From Candidatus Peregrinibacteria bacterium (GTDB taxonomy: Bacteria > Patescibacteriota > Gracilibacteria > UM-FILTER-43-11), in assembly GCA_016927155.1 (NCBI GenBank), contig JAFGNE010000034.1, positions 1-7,178 on the forward strand: a DNA stretch of 7,178 bases, in the 5' to 3' direction. Below, in pieces: positions 5,291 through 7,178 of the stretch. A program made the position numbers and the translations under genes. Numbering within the stretch: position 1 is the stretch's first letter; each line of letters opens with the position of its first letter. The notes under the pieces are model-generated. The model did no database searches. It was not told where the DNA came from and saw nothing but the letters and a program-made list of their open reading frames with translations.

Positions 5291-6493
5291 CTACTTCATA
5301 AGCGGCACGAGGAAATTTTTGATGCGCGTGAGTCCCTCCACAATGGTTTCCTGGGTGGAAACGTAAGAAAAACGCACAAAATCGTCGCCAAAAAGGCCGA
5401 ATACCGTGCCGGGAAGGATCAGTACATTGGCCTCTTTCATGATCCGGTCGCAAAGCTCGGCGGCGGTAATGCCCAATTTATCCGTAATTTGCTTTACGTT
5501 CACCATCAGATAGAAAGCGCCTTTAGGGCTATGGCAACGCATGCCGGGGATTTCATTCACCATTTTTACCATCAGGTCGCGGCGGGCCTTGTATTCCTGC
5601 AGCATGCGTTTCACTTCATCTTGCGGGCCGGTGAGCGCTTCCAGGGCGGCATATTGGGAAATGGTGCTGACGCAGGATATGTCGTTACAGGCCAGCTGTT
5701 CTAGGTATTTGGCCATTTCCTTGTTTTTGGTAACGCCCCAGCCGATGCGGTAGCCTGTCATGGCGTAGGTTTTGGAACAGCCGTTTAAAACCACCGTCCG
5801 CTCGGCCATGCCAGGCATGCTGGCAATGGAAACGTGTTCGCCTTCGTGCACCATTTCATTATAAATCTCATCGGAAAGCACCCAAAGGTCGTTCTTTACC
5901 GCGATTATGGCTATTTTTTTCATCAGCTCGCGGCTGAAAACACCCCCTGTGGGATTTTGCGGGGAATTGATGATAACCAGTTTGGTACGGGGCGTGATCC
6001 GTTTTTCCATTTCTTCGGCGCTGAAGTTAAATTCGTTTTCTTCCTTGAGCGGAATGGGCACCACCTTGCCGCCCAAGTATTCCGTAACCGAGCCGTAAAT
6101 GGGATAAGCGGGATTGGGGATGATCACCTCATCACCTTCATCAATAAGCGCGTTGATCATATAAAACATGATGGGCTTACCGCCGGCCACCACCACCACA
6201 TCTTCCGGTTTGTAATCCACACCCGTGTACCGGACGGTTGAGAGGGCAATCGCTTCGCGAAGTTCCGGGATGCCCGGCGTCGTGGTGTAATGCGTCTGGT
6301 TTTCCCGGATCGCTTTGATGGCGGCTTCATTCACGTTTTTCGGCGCGTCAAAACCCGGTTCACCGATTTGCAGGTAAACCAGATGTTTGCTTTGGGGCTT
6401 TAAGATTTCCCGTTCAAATTTCTTGGCTTTGCCGATCACAGCAAAGGCGTTTTCCGTCCCGAGACGCGGCATGCGTTTGGAAAAGGGTTTCAT
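5291..6493 (-). CDS. PLP-dependent class I/II aminotransferase (aspartate aminotransferase-like)
   Basis: Cytoplasmic fold-type I transaminase, 400 aa, a normal length for the family. Residues placed against E. coli AspC: Y69 in HYTTTPG (AspC Y70), N180 in SPQNPTGG (N194), D208 and Y211 in SDEIY (D222, Y225), the Schiff-base lysine K241 in SKTYAMTGYR (K258), phosphate-binding R249 (R266), and R374 in VRFSY, which binds the substrate alpha-carboxylate (R386). The motif AGGKPI around K106 resembles the GGK of subgroup Ib bacterial enzymes such as Thermus AspAT, where a lysine there recognises the acidic side chain. Aspartate/glutamate use is therefore likely, but alanine or aromatic substrates cannot be excluded. 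The ATG at 6493 lies 9 bp after the transketolase stop, consistent with one transcript. It ends in TAG and no Shine-Dalgarno is evident. Confidence 0.93.
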   Translation of the reverse strand: MKPFSKRMPRLGTENAFAVIGKAKKFEREILKPQSKHLVYLQIGEPGFDAPKNVNEAAIKAIRENQTHYTTTPGIPELREAIALSTVRYTGVDYKPEDVVVVAGGKPIMFYMINALIDEGDEVIIPNPAYPIYGSVTEYLGGKVVPIPLKEENEFNFSAEEMEKRITPRTKLVIINSPQNPTGGVFSRELMKKIAIIAVKNDLWVLSDEIYNEMVHEGEHVSIASMPGMAERTVVLNGCSKTYAMTGYRIGWGVTKNKEMAKYLEQLACNDISCVSTISQYAALEALTGPQDEVKRMLQEYKARRDLMVKMVNEIPGMRCHSPKGAFYLMVNVKQITDKLGITAAELCDRIMKEANVLILPGTVFGLFGDDFVRFSYVSTQETIVEGLTRIKNFLVPLMK

Positions 6494-6502
6494 AAAATTA
6501 GG

Positions 6503-7178
6503 TTATTTTTTCCTTTGAATGGCTTGTAGCGCTTTTTCAGCGATTTCTTTTGAGGTGATCCCGTATTTTTCCATCAATTCCCGTGGCTGGCCCGATTCGC
6601 CGAACGTATCTTTTATGCCTACCATTTCCATAGGTACCGGGTAATTTTGTGCCAGAACTTCAGCGACCGCCGACCCCATGCCGCCCATCATTTGGTGCTC
6701 TTCGGCCGTAACGGCGCAGCCGGTTTTTTTCACGGTGGCAACCAAAGCTTCTTGGTCAATCGGCTTGATGGTATGGAGGTTGATCACTTCGGCCGAAATG
6801 CCTTTTTTTTCCAGTTTTTCTGCGGCGTCCAGCGCTTCGGCAACCATCGGGCCGCAGGCGATGAGAGAAACATCTTGGCCTTTCCGCATGGTGATGGCTT
6901 TGCCGATTTCAAAGGGTGTTTCCGGCGTGGTCACCACTGGCGTCTTTTCCCTGCCGAAACGGATGTAAACGGGACCGTTGATCTCAACCGCCGCCTTCAC
7001 CGCTTTCTTGGTTTCATAGTAATCCGCGGGCACTAAAACCGTCATTCCCGGGAGCACGCGCATAATCGTGATTTCTTCCAGTGCCTGGTGGGTGGCGCCG
7101 TCCGGCCCCACGGAAATGCCGCCGTGCGCGCCGCCGAACTTCACGTTCAGGTTTCCGTAGCAAATGCTTGTCCTGATC
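6503..7178 (-). CDS. tkt: Transketolase, C-terminal part (5' end outside window)
   Basis: The non-oxidative pentose phosphate enzyme that moves a two-carbon ketol unit between sugar phosphates using thiamine diphosphate. 224 codons are visible. The frame is open to the window edge, where IRTSICYGNLNVK continues the family sequence upstream, so the GTG at 7144 is an internal valine codon and not the start. The pyrimidine-domain motif GGAHGGISVGPDGATHQ holds the conserved Asp and His of the family loop (GEDGPTHQ in E. coli TktA). YIRFGREKTPVV follows. The C-terminal transketolase domain then includes EEHQMMGGMGSAVAEVL and GIKDTFGESGQPRELMEKYGI. The N-terminal thiamine-diphosphate domain would lie outside. 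Whether it is a separate gene, as in many archaea and some bacteria with split transketolase, or fused cannot be seen. The stop is TAA, and the gene probably shares a transcript with the downstream aminotransferase. Confidence 0.93.
   Translation of the reverse strand, partial: IRTSICYGNLNVKFGGAHGGISVGPDGATHQALEEITIMRVLPGMTVLVPADYYETKKAVKAAVEINGPVYIRFGREKTPVVTTPETPFEIGKAITMRKGQDVSLIACGPMVAEALDAAEKLEKKGISAEVINLHTIKPIDQEALVATVKKTGCAVTAEEHQMMGGMGSAVAEVLAQNYPVPMEMVGIKDTFGESGQPRELMEKYGITSKEIAEKALQAIQRKK

Noticed and set aside
7142..7144. GTG at 7144 as the transketolase start
   Set aside because: The frame stays open to the window edge and the upstream codons (IRTSICYGNLN) match the family, so the true start lies outside.
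1..7178. CRISPR arrays, insertion sequences, tRNA genes or phage genes
   Set aside because: No regularly spaced repeats, transposase motifs, terminal inverted repeats, or cloverleaf-like sequences were seen on either strand.

Overview
The window looks like a chromosomal stretch from an uncultivated bacterium, most plausibly a member of the Patescibacteria (Candidate Phyla Radiation). This is inference. It rests on the absence of Shine-Dalgarno sequences before all four visible start codons, a retraction ATPase in an otherwise small-genome style neighbourhood, tight minus-strand gene packing, and an anchored Cys-rich protein that I cannot place in a common family. TAA and TAG are the stops seen, and nothing suggests a non-standard code.

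Layout. Positions 1-620 (minus) hold the N-terminal two thirds of the type IV pilus retraction ATPase PilT, cut by the window edge. Positions 621-726 are a divergent promoter region. Positions 727-1896 (plus) encode a 389-aa membrane-anchored extracellular protein with three tandem six-cysteine repeats. Positions 1897-2032 are AT-rich and carry two hairpin terminators and a strong promoter. Positions 2033-2512 hold no credible ORF. They look like a stand-alone structured RNA of about 480 nt, bounded by its own consensus promoter and an intrinsic terminator, with many nested helices joined by A/C-rich linkers. The terminator is symmetric and also serves the convergent gene at 2531-5254 (minus), a 907-aa SERCA-like (type II) P-type cation ATPase. 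Upstream on the same strand lie a class I/II PLP aminotransferase (5291-6493) and the C-terminal part of transketolase (6503-7178, cut by the window edge), 9 bp apart and probably co-transcribed. The ATPase has its own extended -10 promoter in the 36-bp gap after the aminotransferase.

How the genes relate. Transketolase and aminotransferase are ordinary central metabolism (non-oxidative pentose phosphate pathway, amino-acid nitrogen transfer). PilT and the divergent Cys-rich protein both act at or beyond the membrane, but shared function is only suggested by adjacency. The points most worth a second look are the unidentified structured RNA, the Cys-repeat surface protein, and the ATPase, whose normally near-invariant DKTGT phosphorylation motif reads DETGT. 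All four promoters found here are of the extended -10 type (TGnTAtAAT). The three that drive protein genes would give leaders of only about 16-18 nt without a ribosome binding site.
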